Part shown: positions 35,801 to 47,536 of the stretch, one piece after another | Numbering within the stretch: the stretch's first letter is position 1 | Layout of the letters: the number at the start of each line of letters is the position of its first letter | Assembly: GCF_021134715.1 (NCBI RefSeq) | Contig: NC_060027.1 | Location: 4,774,001 to 4,838,000 of the forward strand | Reading direction: 5' to 3' | DNA: 64,000 bases | DNA from: Daphnia pulex | Taxonomy: Eukaryota; Arthropoda; Branchiopoda; Diplostraca; Daphniidae | Made by a program: the position numbers and the translations under genes | Notes under the pieces: model-generated | What the model was told of the DNA's origin: nothing | What the model saw: only the letters and a program-made list of their open reading frames with translations | Databases searched by the model: none

Positions 35801-37407
35801 ACTGAGGAACCTTCTTGAGATGAGTCTTGGCAATATCCCTCTTCGACTGACTACTAGAAGCTGCGTACAATGAGCCAAGAATTTTCATTGTTTCGTAATT
35901 ACCCGGCTGAGCTTTAAGCACTCGCTCGAAACATTGCGCGGCGTTTTCCGTATCTCCACGGTAAATATACATCTGGCCCAGACCAAAGTGTGGCAAGATG
36001 AAATTTGTGGATGCAAATTGAGTAGCCTAAGGGAAAGCATGTCGTTAGTATAATGCTTAACAAGGTCTACCTGCTTTTTTACCTGATAATAATATTGAAA
36101 TGCTTGATCGTAATCGCCTTGAACATGGAAAGCTCTAGCCATTTGGTAGCACGATTCAGCTCGCATTGCCTCATTTTCAGTGTTGTGAAAAGCATGGAGC
36201 GCCAAATGCTGAACTTTAGAGTAATCCTGCAGAATTTAAATTGAAATAACATGAGTAGTTTATTGTCTGTTGAAGTTGAAGAATTTACCTTTTTGAAGAA
36301 GAAATGGTTTGCAAGATGATTAAGAACCATAGGATTACTGGAATCTACTGCGTAAGCACGTGACAAGAGCTGAACGCCGTTGCGAATTGAATCTGATTCT
36401 TGCAAGTTCAACTCCAGAATAGCCATTCCAACCAAAGCTCCCACACATTTTGGGTCCAAATCAAGAGCTCTTTCAAACGCCAACCTTGCTTTGTCAGCAT
36501 TGCCCAGTTTGAGGAAACAGTGACCCATACCCAATCGCACACCTGAAACAATAAATTCAGGTTAAATATTGAACTTAAAGAGACTTTACAATTTCAAATA
36601 CCAGCTGGACAGGTTGCATTAGTTCTTAAAGCTTTTTTATAGTAGGCCAATGCAGCTTTGTAATCTTTTTTGTTGAAAGAGATGCAGGCTTTTCCCAGAA
36701 GAGAAGGAATGTTATCTGGAGACTGGTTCAACACAAAGTTGAACTGAGCATCAGCTTGATCCATTTTATCACCCTCCAACAAACAGAGATAGGCACGACC
36801 TAGCAGATGGTTCTGCATTATAAAGAAATACATTATGAGAAGCACATTAATTACCAATACAGAAGTATATTTTACCTGATCATACATGATGATTTTGTCA
36901 GCAGTTGTGTAGAGGTGTGTTGCTTTAGTGAAAAGTTCACGCTTTTTGTCTTTATTTTTTTCTCGATTGGCTTGTTGGACATAGTGAGCAGCTAAAGTAT
37001 CAAGAGCCTTCATTTGATCCTTCTCTGAATCTTTATAGTTCATATTTGACTCTGTACGTGATGCCTCTAACACCTTAACAAAATCTGCAATCTTGTTTTG
37101 GTTGTTATACTCCACCTTCGATTAGAAGTACAAGTATTAGATTACTACATAATATATGAAATGCAAGAAGTTATATTACCGCCAGAGTAACCCAAATATG
37201 AATTTGGGCATGTTCTTGCTTGAGAATCTGGATGACTTCATCTCCATCAGGAAGTTGATCAAAGAACAGCTCAATGACCTATTCAACAAGGTAAATATAT
37301 CATCAATAACATGTAAAAATGATATGATAGTATGTTGGCTGTAAATAATAAGGCAGGAATCCACATACCTCGTCGGTATCCCGAAGAGGGATTTCGACAG
37401 AACCCAT
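32878..37407 (-). CDS. CTR9: RNA polymerase-associated protein CTR9 (Paf1 complex)
   Basis: CTR9 is the TPR scaffold of the Paf1 complex, which couples RNA polymerase II elongation to H2B ubiquitination and H3K4/K36 methylation. Fifteen exons: 37407-37369, 37278-37180, 37115-36876, 36812-36602, 36542-36289, 36226-36083, 36026-35811, 35750-35572, 35507-35293, 35229-35027, 34952-34716, 34643-34191, 34130-33888, 33821-33463 and 33373-32878; 1,195 aa (human 1,173). The start is the ATG at 37407 ([19 protein letters not shown]). Many TPR helices follow (for example [12 protein letters not shown]-type pairs and [14 protein letters not shown]), then a Glu/Arg coiled coil, a Lys-rich acidic segment and a last exon of 165 codons made largely of RS/KS dipeptides. 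The extent of this Ser/Arg-rich tail is notable. It is head-to-head with the LAP1-type gene. Confidence 0.95.
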
Positions 37408-38100
37408 TTTAAGCTTTAAAAATTTTCTTCGATAAAAATTTAAATCAACATGAACCTTAGGCCGAATATTGTTGAAAATAAACTTTCGGATCGGCGTTCA
37501 CGAGGTTTCAGAAAACGTAATAAACAGTAACTTTTACTACTCAACTCTGTCTGTCATTTATATATGAAAACCTATGAAAACATTACTCAATTATTATTTA
37601 AAGATAAATTCTTATTATTCTTTTAATAAAAAATTTTATAATTAATTTCAGTGATTAAAATGAAATATTTTAATATGAAAGTTTTTTGTAGTCCATGACT
37701 CCACCGTCAGCCACGCCACTAGTCTACCATGGTGGTCTATGGTTTTTACAAGTTTTTATCTGTGAGTCTGTGACTTTACGCTGTGTAAAAATCCACCTTG
37801 CATCCCACTGTTTAGTAAACTCCGGAAAGGCGGAAATGTACATACAAAGACGTTTTGTAAGGTAGGCTTTTTGAACAGTCACTAATAATAATCAGTTGTT
37901 TACATAGCAAAGTGCGCATTGGGCGCTGGTTCGTTAAGTGTCATTCGTTTTCTATCCTCACAATTTCGCCAGTTATTTAATTGTCAGAAGACTTATTGAC
38001 TTGAAGTGTAAGTTTCTTACATTTTCTTTTTCTGAACCTTCAGTGTAACTTATTTTGCTCTCATTGCTAGACTACATGTGCTGTAGCAATTGTTAGAAAA
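37408..38100. promoter_or_regulatory. Shared upstream region of CTR9 and the LAP1-type gene
   Basis: 693 bp between divergent start codons. The sequence after about 38000 (GTAAGTTT, then a pyrimidine tract ending TTCAG near 38041) could be a short 5' untranslated intron of the LAP1-type gene. No core promoter motif was recognised. Confidence 0.4.
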
Positions 38101-39183
38101 ATGAGTCAAGTTACAACAAGACATCGCAAAGTTTCGCAAAATAGTTCGAACGCAGATTCAAGTAATCAGAAAACAGATTCTTCTTTGATACCACGACCAC
38201 AACCACGACCATCAATTAAAGATAAAGGAAAAGAAAAGGGTGAAGCTGCCATGGTAATGAACGACTTGGAAGTAAAAGAAAAAGAAAGCCAAAACATTGA
38301 GAATATTACAGACCATGATGTTACTTCTGGTCCTCCGTCTATACAACCGCAAAATGAATCATTCTCAAAAGATTGCAAGTTCAATCATATTTTTAAAAAT
38401 TTGTTGATTGGTGTTGCTGGATTATCAATAATTTCCTGTGTTGTTATTGTTTGTAATAAGCACACCTTCTTGCATTCATTCAACTCAAGTGTTGGAAATT
38501 ACATAAAGCCAAATGTGCCAGCCAAAAATGTCGATCATTGGGATCTAGCAATGGATCTTATAGATGAAATGAAAAATTCTTTTCCTTTACAAAAGAGGGA
38601 AACCTGGATAAGCTTTATTTCTGCACTTGGTAGTGTTACAGAAAATGAAGAGCCCTCCCAGCCAGCAGTTCTTCTTTTTGTTGGAGGAAACACTCTAATT
38701 GCAACCCATACTATGCAGTGTGTTGCTTTGACTTTGGCTAACAACACAAATAAGCTATTACCACCTGCAATGATTTCTGACAATGATGTCTCATCAGAAG
38801 TCATAGTTAAAGTTGATACATTTGCCAATCTTCAAAATCAAGAAGAAATGATAAAGAAAGAACTAGATGATCGAATCCGTTCCATCCTCAACAAGTCTCA
38901 CTCTGTTGTTGTTGGTCCTTTGGAGAAAATTCCACCTGGAGCAGCCACAATTTTGCACGGTTACTGCGACAACTTCGAGGCTCCATTCAAGAAAAGTGTG
39001 ATAATTTTGACTGCCACATTTGATTCTGACAAGCCACTTAATTCGAAACAATTAGAAAGAAGACTTCATGAACTTTGGGATCACAAATTAAGCAAAGACA
39101 AATGCGCCTCTATAGTCTCACGAATTGCCAACAACGTTGTTTTTATCGAACCCGAAACCGGCCCCATGCCATGCACTATTTGA
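38101..39183 (+). CDS. TOR1AIP: Torsin activator, LAP1/LULL1-type (TOR1AIP family)
   Basis: A single uninterrupted frame of 360 aa. The product is a type II membrane protein of the nuclear envelope/ER: a polar, basic N-terminal half (1-97), one transmembrane segment at about 99-117 (LLIGVAGLSIISCVVIVC), and a luminal domain that in this family adopts an AAA-like fold and activates torsin ATPase. The luminal part shows AVLLFVGG near 188-195 and ILHGYCDNFEAPFKK, typical of the family. The absence of introns is unusual here, since every neighbour has several; it may be a retrocopy or simply intron-poor. Its 3' part from 38740 is duplicated at 55454 as a pseudogene. The family match is good, but assignment to LAP1 or LULL1 is not possible. 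Confidence 0.85.
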   Translation: MSQVTTRHRKVSQNSSNADSSNQKTDSSLIPRPQPRPSIKDKGKEKGEAAMVMNDLEVKEKESQNIENITDHDVTSGPPSIQPQNESFSKDCKFNHIFKNLLIGVAGLSIISCVVIVCNKHTFLHSFNSSVGNYIKPNVPAKNVDHWDLAMDLIDEMKNSFPLQKRETWISFISALGSVTENEEPSQPAVLLFVGGNTLIATHTMQCVALTLANNTNKLLPPAMISDNDVSSEVIVKVDTFANLQNQEEMIKKELDDRIRSILNKSHSVVVGPLEKIPPGAATILHGYCDNFEAPFKKSVIILTATFDSDKPLNSKQLERRLHELWDHKLSKDKCASIVSRIANNVVFIEPETGPMPCTI

Positions 39184-39643
39184 CGCACCAGAAAGTTTAA
39201 TAGAAAAGGATGTTATCATGTGAGAATACTTTGTGATAATACACATTTGTTTAACCAATTAAATGCAGTATCATGTACGGCGGCATCTCAGGATGTTATA
39301 ATTGTTTAAACGATAAACAGAGAATTTATAATTAATTAATTAGAAGACAAATTTGATAAAATCCTGATAATTTCCGTAGAATGTATTTCAATATGCCTAT
39401 AAATGCAAAATGCATGCTTCTTCAAACAGAAGTCGTGGACACCACAGCATAGCATTTCTCTAATCAGGTTAACATTCTTTTAAACAATGCTAAAGATCCT
39501 GATTCAGTCACTCAGACTTGCATGGAGAAATTTTCGATAAAATAAGTTGATAGGTCTATTGAAAAAAAAATTGCATTGATTTTTCCTGAGTTATTCAGGC
39601 CTATTTAAAATTCATATCCTTCAAACGAAGCCGAGTGCCCTCT
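39184..39643. other. Spacer between convergent LAP1-type gene and ETFDH
   Basis: This 460-bp tail-to-tail spacer holds both 3' untranslated regions. No gene is seen. It is part of the segmental duplication. Confidence 0.6.
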
Positions 39644-42084
39644 TTACATTCCGTTGTATGCAGGTCCGCCACCTCCTTCGGGTGCGACCCAATTGATGTT
39701 TTGACTGGGATCTTTGATGTCACATGTTTTACAGTGAATGCAGTTTTGGGCGCTAATTTGAAACTTTTTACCCTGCCCATCTTCCGTTGGCACGTATTCG
39801 TAAACACCTGGATTAAGAATCATTTGAATTAAGATTAGGTCATCACAACAAGTTGGAAAATTTTTTTACCAGCAGGGCAAAAGCGACCTTCTGGACCATC
39901 AAATACAGTTAGATTTTGCTTGATTTGGATCGTGTCGTCCATCAGAGTCAAATGAGGCGGTTGATCACCTTCGTGGTTCGTTCCTGTTAAGGCCACTGAA
40001 GTCAGTAAATCAAAAGTAATTTTTCCATCTGGCTTGGGGTAATCAATGGGCTGGCATTGAGCGGCAGGTTTTAGCTTTCGATGATCGGCTCCTGCGAACA
40101 AAAAAGTGATTATTTATCCATATGAATCCAATATTTTCAAGAGAGTCTACCGTGATGCGTAAAAGTCCAAGGCTCTTTCCCTCGACCGAGAACATAAAAA
40201 AGGCCAGTGTATAAAAGCCCGCCATATAATCCGAGTGAAGAGCTAAAAGACGGCCTCACATTTCTGACGCTTTGGAGTTCATTCCACACGCAACTGTTGC
40301 GAATGCGCTCCTCGTAGACAACGGGGTTGATGCCGACCGTTTCTTGCGGGATTTCGCTGTTTATGGTGTCAAATATACTTTCAGCTGCTAACATGGCACT
40401 CTTCATAGCGTTATGTGTTCCTTTGATTTTCGGGACATTCATGAATCCAGGTGAACAGCCAACCAAGCAACCTCCCGGGAAAGTCAATTTTGGAATTGAT
40501 TGCAAACCTCCTTCATTAAGAGCACGAGCTCCATAACCAATCCTAATGGAAAACGATAATCAATTAAGTGGAAATGAAAATTTAAAAGGGATTATACCTT
40601 TTCGCTCCTTCTAATATCGGTTTAACGGAAGGGTGAAGTTTCCATCGCTGGAATTCTTTGTACGGGCTAATAAATGGGTTACGGTAGTCAAGTCCAATAA
40701 CGAGGCCCATAGCTATCAGAGGGGTCTTGCTTTCATCAGTTACGTGGTAAAGGAATGATCCTCCGTATGTCGTTCTCTCCTACAACCATACCAGAAGAAT
40801 TAAGTAGTACGTATGTTTAGACAGGAGAGTTAGTTCAATACATACCAATGGCCAGCCGACAGTGTGTTCTATCCGTCCTGGATGATGCTTAGCAGGATCA
40901 ATTTCCCACAATTCTTTCAACCCAATTGCATACGTTTGTGGCTCACATTCGGTGCGTAAGTTGAATTTTTTGTAAATTCCTTTGGCCAAGTGGCCATGGC
41001 AACCCTCGGCAAAGATTGTGCATTTAGCGTGTAACTCCATGCCTCTGGCAAATGTATCCTATTTGAAGAATAAATTAACATTAAGAATGCAACGTTCGAA
41101 AAGAGCGGAGTTGACATTTGGATTCATTACCTTGGGAGAACCATCTTTTGCTATACCAACATCGTTAGTGGCGATACCTTTAACACTACCGTCTTCATGG
41201 TAAAGAACTTCAGATGCTGCTATGCCAGGATAAATTTCAACACCCAACTCTTCCGCTTGAGAACCCAACCATTGAACAAAATGGCCCAGTCTCACAATCA
41301 TGTTGCCATGATTGTGCATTGGCATACCTATACATAGCACACATAAGAACTCAACAACAGCAGCAAATTGGTTTAAAGTCTTAAATTACCAGGAAATATA
41401 GGTAGTGGAACTCTGTGCTTTTCAGTTAAAAGAGCAAATTTATCTTCAGTAACAGGAGTGTGAAGTGGAGCTCCTCTCTCTTTCCAGTCAGGAATTAATT
41501 CATTTAAAGCCCCAAGTTCCAAACAAGCTCCAGATAATGTATGTCCACCTGACGATATCACATATTATGTAATCCAACATTAAATTGACGTTGATGTAAA
41601 TAATCATTAAATTAAACTAATCAGGTGTCACAATATAGTACCTATTTCTGCAGCTTTTTCAACAACACAAACTCTCATTTCTTTCTCATGTTGTGCAGCA
41701 AGTTGCTTTAGTCGTATTGCAGCAGACATACCAGCAGGTCCACCACCAACAATAACAACATCAACCTCATCTACTGCTCTTTCCATGTCCACACCTGGTG
41801 AATATTAATTAACAAACTGTACTGCCATTTCACTTATTTAAACGAGATTTATTGCCATAAACTTGATATATACCTTCCCATCGTGCATCCTTTTCTCTTG
41901 GATGGACAGTGTAATGGGTCGTAATTTTAGGGAAAGACTGTTCTGTCCACGAATACAAACGTTTAAAAACTAAACCCCCGTTTTGACCTGGATAATTTAA
42001 ATTTAAATATTTGAACTGTTAAATAATAGCTCTTCAGAATATTTTACCATTGTGCAGCGATCGTAAAACAAGACCGGGAACCAT
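39644..42084 (-). CDS. ETFDH: Electron transfer flavoprotein-ubiquinone oxidoreductase, mitochondrial
   Basis: ETF-QO sits on the matrix side of the inner mitochondrial membrane. It passes electrons from ETF, reduced by acyl-CoA and amino-acid dehydrogenases, through FAD and a [4Fe-4S] cluster to ubiquinone. Ten exons: 42084-42048, 41987-41874, 41794-41642, 41548-41390, 41327-41131, 41058-40846, 40779-40598, 40542-40151, 40091-39870 and 39807-39644; 610 aa (human 617). The FAD-binding motif [10 protein letters not shown] has GGGPAG at 67-72. The cluster ligands are C554 (RFCPAG), C579, C582 and C585 (NCIHCKTC). The protein ends [10 protein letters not shown], as in other animals. The N-terminus is basic and hydrophobic, consistent with mitochondrial import. 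A broken second copy lies at 56360-58752. Confidence 0.97.
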
Positions 42085-42831
42085 TTTTGTCAACAACTCA
42101 GTACAAACAAAATCGCAATCTGGTGTAGAAGCAGACGACGCGGACTCACTGAGTCAACATTTCTTACAATAACTCTGGGAAAAAATTCTAGGGTTTTTCC
42201 TTAAGGAGGAGTGGTCATTTTAAAGATGGAACTTCTCTCTAGGTTATAAAATCCCAAGGGCCTACGTCCCAGAGAGCCTACGTGACGTTTGGACAAGCAA
42301 ATGATAACGGTCCTCGCCCCTTATTCGGAGACCTCACGTCCACCACCAAAGCGCTAAGCGTTATAAACAGAAATCGTAATCTCTTATATTTATAGGTCAC
42401 CAAGAACTTGTATATTGAACAAAACACATTAAATATCTGTTACAAGTATCTATTAAAGGGAGAAGAATCAAGATTAAGTGGGCTAAAGGCTGGCTAAAGA
42501 TGAATGTCAGTTTTTACTATCCGTTACTATCACACTGTGTCTTTACTTTTCGCCATTGGAAAGCCCGTAATATGTTTGCATTCAACAAATCAACAAAAAT
42601 TTGATAAATAAGAATGTATTAAAAATTAATTAGGGTTGCGGCGTCGACACAAATTTTTCTTACCAAAATACAGTCTTTTTTTTATTAGCAAAAAAAATTA
42701 TATTCGAAAAACAGGCGCTATATAGTTGCGTCTTTTGTGGAATATACGACTGTTAAATTGTTTATTACATCAGCAAATAGGGAGGTTTAATGCTCTTTGC
42801 GTTTTTGTGTGTTCAACCATTGTGATTCAAA

Positions 42832-43104
42832 ATGATGTCTAATTTAATTGCTTTAGCTACAGTCAGACGATATAAATCGGTACGCTCTACCTGTATTGAC
42901 GATGCCATGACGCAATGGCGAGTGATAAGGAGAGTACGTCTTGAATACCGAGCGCAGCGCCAACTACTTAAATGTTGGAACACAAAGGGACTGGTCACTG
43001 GTGTAATGGGAGCAATTGACAGACTGCTACGTAGTCCTCCCGTGTTTTCTATCAAACATTTAAAGAGAATCCCTATTCGTTTATTTTTTTCCCGTCCGTT
43101 TTAA
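42832..43104 (+). CDS. Small hypothetical protein (90 aa)
   Basis: An open frame of 90 codons plus stop, rich in Arg and aliphatic residues (for example ATVRRYKSVRST and IRRVRLEYRAQRQLLKCW). A polyadenylation signal AATAAA follows only 3 bp after the stop, which gives slight support for a real transcript end. I do not recognise a family. The segmental duplication ends inside it, and the matching stretch near 59490-59553 is broken. It may equally be chance. Confidence 0.3.
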   Translation: MMSNLIALATVRRYKSVRSTCIDDAMTQWRVIRRVRLEYRAQRQLLKCWNTKGLVTGVMGAIDRLLRSPPVFSIKHLKRIPIRLFFSRPF

Positions 43105-44239
43105 CAAATAAAATTGTTCTATTAATCAATAGGCGATTGTGAAAGAAGAAGAACCAACAAGAGCAGTGCTATATAGTTGCGGCTGTTTACAGCATACAGT
43201 ATAAACCGGCCTCAAGGCTGGAAATGTTTTGACGGAGGAGCGTGAAGCAAGAAATTCAAGAGACCCCTAACGAATGAGTATAAAGAGTCTACCACACCCT
43301 GGATAAAAAAATGGTGGGTAATACTATAAACAGCCGACAGAATTATTCAAGACAATTTGGTATGTAACAACAAGTTATATTTATATGATGATGCAGGCCG
43401 AAAAGATTCGATTACGTGAATCGGGAAAAATAAGCGTGTTTTTATTGTATAACAGCAAGCGTCTTTTTTATTTGATTTTCGGGGTTGCTGCTGCTGCTGC
43501 TGTTGAGACAGAAATTGACTTTGCGGCTCGGCGAGCATCATCAGAGGTGTCGAAATCGGGAAAACCTAAGAAGCTGTGACGGCACAGCACACACGGCACG
43601 GACGCCAGCAGCCACGCCCTTTCGCTCACTTTGAAACGTCTTCTCTTTCTCTCTCTTTCGTCCGCGCGCGCGTTTGCCCGGCTTCTTAAATAAGAAAAAA
43701 TGGGCAGCCAAAGTGACAGCAGCAGCGGCTGATGCTAAAAAAATAGTCCAACAACTATATGGAACAAGAAAAATAAAAGACACAAAAGGTTTTCTATACA
43801 CTAATCTCGTCGGCTCCTGTGCTGTGCTGTGTGTGTGTGTGGACTTTTGGCTTTTATTTATCTACCGTGGAGGAGTGTTCTCTCTTTTGCTTCAAAAGAG
43901 TAATGGCGACTGTATAAGGTGACCGCCAAGTTGGCCGCATTTATACAAGTCAGGGACGCAAACTGTATAACAAATGGATGGTTTTGTTTCGTTTGCCTAC
44001 GAGAATGGATGGCCCTTCCTCTTGTTCGAGTCGTTCTGCTTACAGTCCACAGACTAGAATATACACATCTAAATAACGATCTTCATTATGTTAAGTTGGC
44101 AAGTCAAAGTGGCGTTGACATTTCCAACTTATTCCGTCGTCAACTTTCTTATACACCCCACAGCTGATGACTGTGTGTTGAATTGATGTTGAGAATTTGC
44201 ACACACAACACACACTCGCAGCACTTGTTTGGAAATCTA
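43105..44239. other. Intergenic, low-complexity patches
   Basis: No gene is supported. A (GCT)n/(GCA)n run near 43485-43505, a CT/CG-rich patch near 43640-43680 and a (TG)n run near 43830 are present. Several open frames overlap these runs and are explained by them. Confidence 0.5.
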
Positions 44240-46130
44240 TGACGTATGAAAAACGATCGTCGATTTCTATTTCCGGTCGTTTTCCTTTCCGATTATCCGC
44301 CTTTTCGGTATTTTATCGTTTATCGATCGAATCAAATATCGAGTTTGGATTTTCAATTTTTAGAGTTTATACTTTATTGCTCGCTTAATTGCGATCGAGT
44401 GGCGCAGGAGTGGCGGAGAGATAATGATTTGTACACCTGCAGGTGATGGTTGGATTGTTATGGTTTATTCTTGATATTCAGTTAGTTGTTTCTAAAACTA
44501 TCGACTCATTTGAAAGTTTGAAGATAATATTATATGAACTGATTAAATGAAAAACATGGTCGTCGATGTTTTTCACAAGTTCTACAATCAGTGGCGAAAT
44601 GAGCGTATTACAACGTGAATACATATTGTGCTATTGTTATTCTACTTATGTTAATTGAAATCAATAAAACACATTAAAGTTTTTTCATCGTCAGTAGTTG
44701 ATGTAGCAAAACATAGTTGGATAGTTGGCTTGGGATTCATTTCAATACCATGCAACACTCCCATGTGCTGATAACTTCTTTGCACACTTCTTGAATTTCA
44801 AAATTTGCTTTGCACCATCACACTTCGTCTAATTCTACTGAGGAAAACTCCCAGAATATGAACTGTATTGCATCTAGAAGTCCGTTGACGTGGATGCACG
44901 ATCGGCAATCTTCGTACGGTGAAATCAAATTAAATACCCGTAAACATTTTCACAACTTTCGTCATCTCCGAATGGCGTTCCATCCTGTTCATTGTTAGGA
45001 AATTACATCATTGTATATTCAAGCAGAACATTTTGGTGATTGGGTCTTTCCATTAACCAAACTCTCTCGGATGATTTGTTTTCGATTGACGAAAATCTCG
45101 TGTGTGTGTCGTACCGCCCGAGGGCTGGCGGGGAACGTGAAACTGCAGAAGGTGTCATAAGTTGCGAGTGTGGGAGACTGGGAGAGAAGACCTGCAAGTG
45201 TTAGTGAATTATGTTATTTAATTCTAGATTTTTAGCTATTTGTTTCAACAACTATCAGACCATTTAAAAGTTTAAAATATTATTTAATGAACTGGAATTA
45301 TGAGAAGCTTGGGCGTCGATGCTCGTCGTCCTTTCTTTAATCAGTCCAGGAATGAGCGAACTGTAGCGCAATTTCTCTTTCCGTGACTACAAATTCTTTT
45401 GTGAAAATGGTAATTGTCTTAAACACACATTTGATATTTTAGATTTTATTCGTCCAACAAATAGCGTAAGACGGATGACAACTGTGTTTCTACTCAATAT
45501 CACTCAATTAATGAGTAAACATCAAAATAAGCCACATTTCTTTCAATTGTTGGACTGATTTCCTCAAACAGGACTGGACCTTACACCTAGAACATAAACT
45601 GAATCTCTTCTTAAAGTCCGTGGACAAGATATTACGACCCGTAACCTTTGAACGATTGCTACCGCTTAATCGTCCGGGAATTATTCCACAATATTCGGCT
45701 TCTCCAAATGGTGTTCCGTCCTGTTCATAATTAGGAAATGACTTTTCTCTGGATGGAAACCTTTGATTTTGTTTTTGGCCGTTTTTTTCTTTCTGATTAC
45801 CCGCTTTTCGGTATTTACCATCGATCGAATCAAATATTGGAGTTTGGATTTTCAATTTTGTTTCAGCGGTTGAAATAAGCAGCAGCCTTTTAGAGTTCAT
45901 TGCCACCGATTGGCACACGAGCGGCGGAGAGAAACCTGTAGGCGTTAGTGAATTATGATGGATAATTCTTTTCGGTAATTTGTTTCCATAACCCATTTAA
46001 ATATTTTAAGATAATAATAAATGAACTGGAATAATGAGAAGCTTGTGCGTCGATTTTTGTCGCTTATTCAAAATACAGTGCAGAAATCAGGGAATCACAG
46101 CGTAATTTCGCTTTACGAGTGTACTTATTC
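44240..46130. repeat. Diverged tandem units of about 750 bp (two and a partial third)
   Basis: Blocks recur in the same order. CGATCGAATCAAATAT followed by GAGTTTGGATTTTCAATTTT occurs near 44323 and 45823. A block containing TAGTGAATTATG and then TTTAAA(A/T)TT..AAT, ATGAACTG and TGAGAAGCTTG..CGTCGAT occurs near 45200 and 45945, with a weaker copy near 44500. TCCATCCTGTTCATTGTTAGGAAAT near 44980 matches TCCGTCCTGTTCATAATTAGG near 45715. Identity is moderate, so the duplication is old. One unit holds the 162-codon frame described separately. Confidence 0.65.
45508..45996 (-). pseudogene. Unrecognised frame within the tandem units (gene relic or exon)
   Basis: A 162-codon minus-strand frame. 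Its middle part (FPNYEQDGTPFGEAEYCG and IIPGRLSGSNRSKVTG) reads like real protein. A decayed match with stops lies on the minus strand at about 45005-44870 (NNEQDGTPFGDDESCE). Conservation of EQDGTPFG between diverged copies suggests that this part was once coding. I do not recognise the family. The 5' and 3' ends of the frame run through repeat DNA and are probably not translated. Confidence 0.35.
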
Positions 46131-46344
46131 ATGATTGATTATGGGAAGGTTTATAAACTAAAATTTACATTAATTTTATATCTAAATCTAAACTTAATTA
46201 CAGTGCGGAAAGAATGGAAGGAAAAAAGATATCGGATTCTCGGGAGGGTCTCATCTCCCGGGACTCGCAGCAGAGCCTGGTATCCGCCTGGTATTAAATG
46301 ACAAAACTTTAATTTAAAAAAATGACGAGATTGACCTTGTGACC

Positions 46345-46472
46345 ATGCGACAGATAAGTTTCAAAGAAAATCCGCAGTATGTGATGGGCCTGCCCGTCGA
46401 GTCGATCCTGAAAAACGAAGAGAAACGATATTTGCTGCTGGTCGAGCGCGGCGATTTCAACGGAGTCCGCAG
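46345..46472 (+). pseudogene. Orphan TRPC-type channel exon
   Basis: A short frame starting at the ATG at 46345 and ending at a consensus donor (GTCCGCAG|GTTGG). It contains LPVESILKNEEKRYLLLVER and then GDFNGVRR. The pattern EEKxYLLxVERGDxxxVRR is the conserved start of the ankyrin region in TRPC/TRP-gamma channels. No following TRP exon (ankyrin repeats, six membrane segments, TRP box) is seen downstream: the next 500 bp are plain, then come mobile elements and an unrelated gene. It is therefore either a relic or a first exon with its gene far away. It was called from the motif alone. Confidence 0.55.
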
Positions 46473-46986
46473 GTTGGTCCCAAAATTCCATTTCCTTGCC
46501 AAATGGCCAATTCCGACCTCCAACTCAAGTGCTAGCTGCGAACCAACAAGAATCCGATTTCAACTCAATGTTTAGTCAGTCACACGCCCGACCGATTAGT
46601 CAGTTCCATATCCTTTCTAGAAATGGTTGTTTTTCATCCGCTCGAAAGTTGACGGAGAAAAAGGAGTTTATGCATGAAGGAGATTTTCCAAAAGAGGAGA
46701 GAAAAAAAATGAGGAACTCTACTGAAAGAAATCTGTTTCCTGCTGGATCTGATGATTCGATTTTCTGCGTGCCTTTGCACGCGGGAAAAAAAAGTTGGGT
46801 TTCTTTTATTGTTTGGGGGGGGGGGTCCCTGCAGTAGTATTTATGTAGACACTAGGAAAAGCGCTCCTTGTTGAGTCTTACTCGGAAGTCCTCGAGCTTA
46901 AATATGTGGGAGGGGAGAAGGGTGGATAAGTTTTCTCCTTGGGAGAGGGGCTTTAGCTGTGAATACATATATTTTGCGGATATTTT
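46473..46986. other. Spacer between the TRPC-like exon and the repeat element
   Basis: About 510 bp without a recognised gene. A run of ten G lies near 46817-46826. The open frame from 46496 to 46837 continues past the exon donor and has no family features. Confidence 0.5.
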
Positions 46987-47536
46987 GCAGTTTTTCCTGT
47001 TGCTGCTACTTAATTATGTCGGATATTTGACTTTAGATAAATGAACAATGTCCGCAAGGCACTAGTACATCATTTGGTGTTATAGGATTTTCGAAATTCC
47101 GTAAATGCACGTTAATAGATGCCGTGTGTCAATTGTTCCCTATGCAATGAAAATAGTTTCCCGGTGGACTATAAGTAGGTTGAATTTAACTTCAATATTT
47201 GCGACATGAATTATCGACAATCATGAATCTTCTATAAATTGGAAAATTAAATGATACTTCCACTCGTGAAGATCAAGATATCATGCAAGCACATCTTGGT
47301 CCAAAAAGGTGCAGTACCTCAATTTCCCGGAAGATAAATATTGTCGATATGCAATGCTATTTAATATGAAAAATCATGTGCCTTCTTATATATTATTGCC
47401 GTCAAAAGTGCATTGACTTGTTAACTAGCCAACTGATTGCATTTATTTATGTGCACCTGCGAAACTATGAAATCTTTATTGCACCAATCGATGTACTACT
47501 TTGTTGTAGACATTGTTCATTTTTCTATATATATAC

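Larger units (their letters stand above)
38740..42887. repeat. Segmental duplication, copy A
   Basis: This 4.1-kb block is repeated in direct orientation at 55454-59553. It starts inside the LAP1-type coding sequence (at AACAACACAAATAAGC), contains the complete ETFDH gene and its upstream flank, and ends just inside a small ORF (TACGCTC). Copy A carries the intact genes. Much of the two copies is nearly identical, including introns and intergenic DNA. Confidence 0.95.

Noticed and set aside
44400-45200. Possible working gene in the first ~750-bp tandem unit
   Set aside because: The stretch matching the frame of the second unit has several stops and frameshifts, so it is a relic at most.
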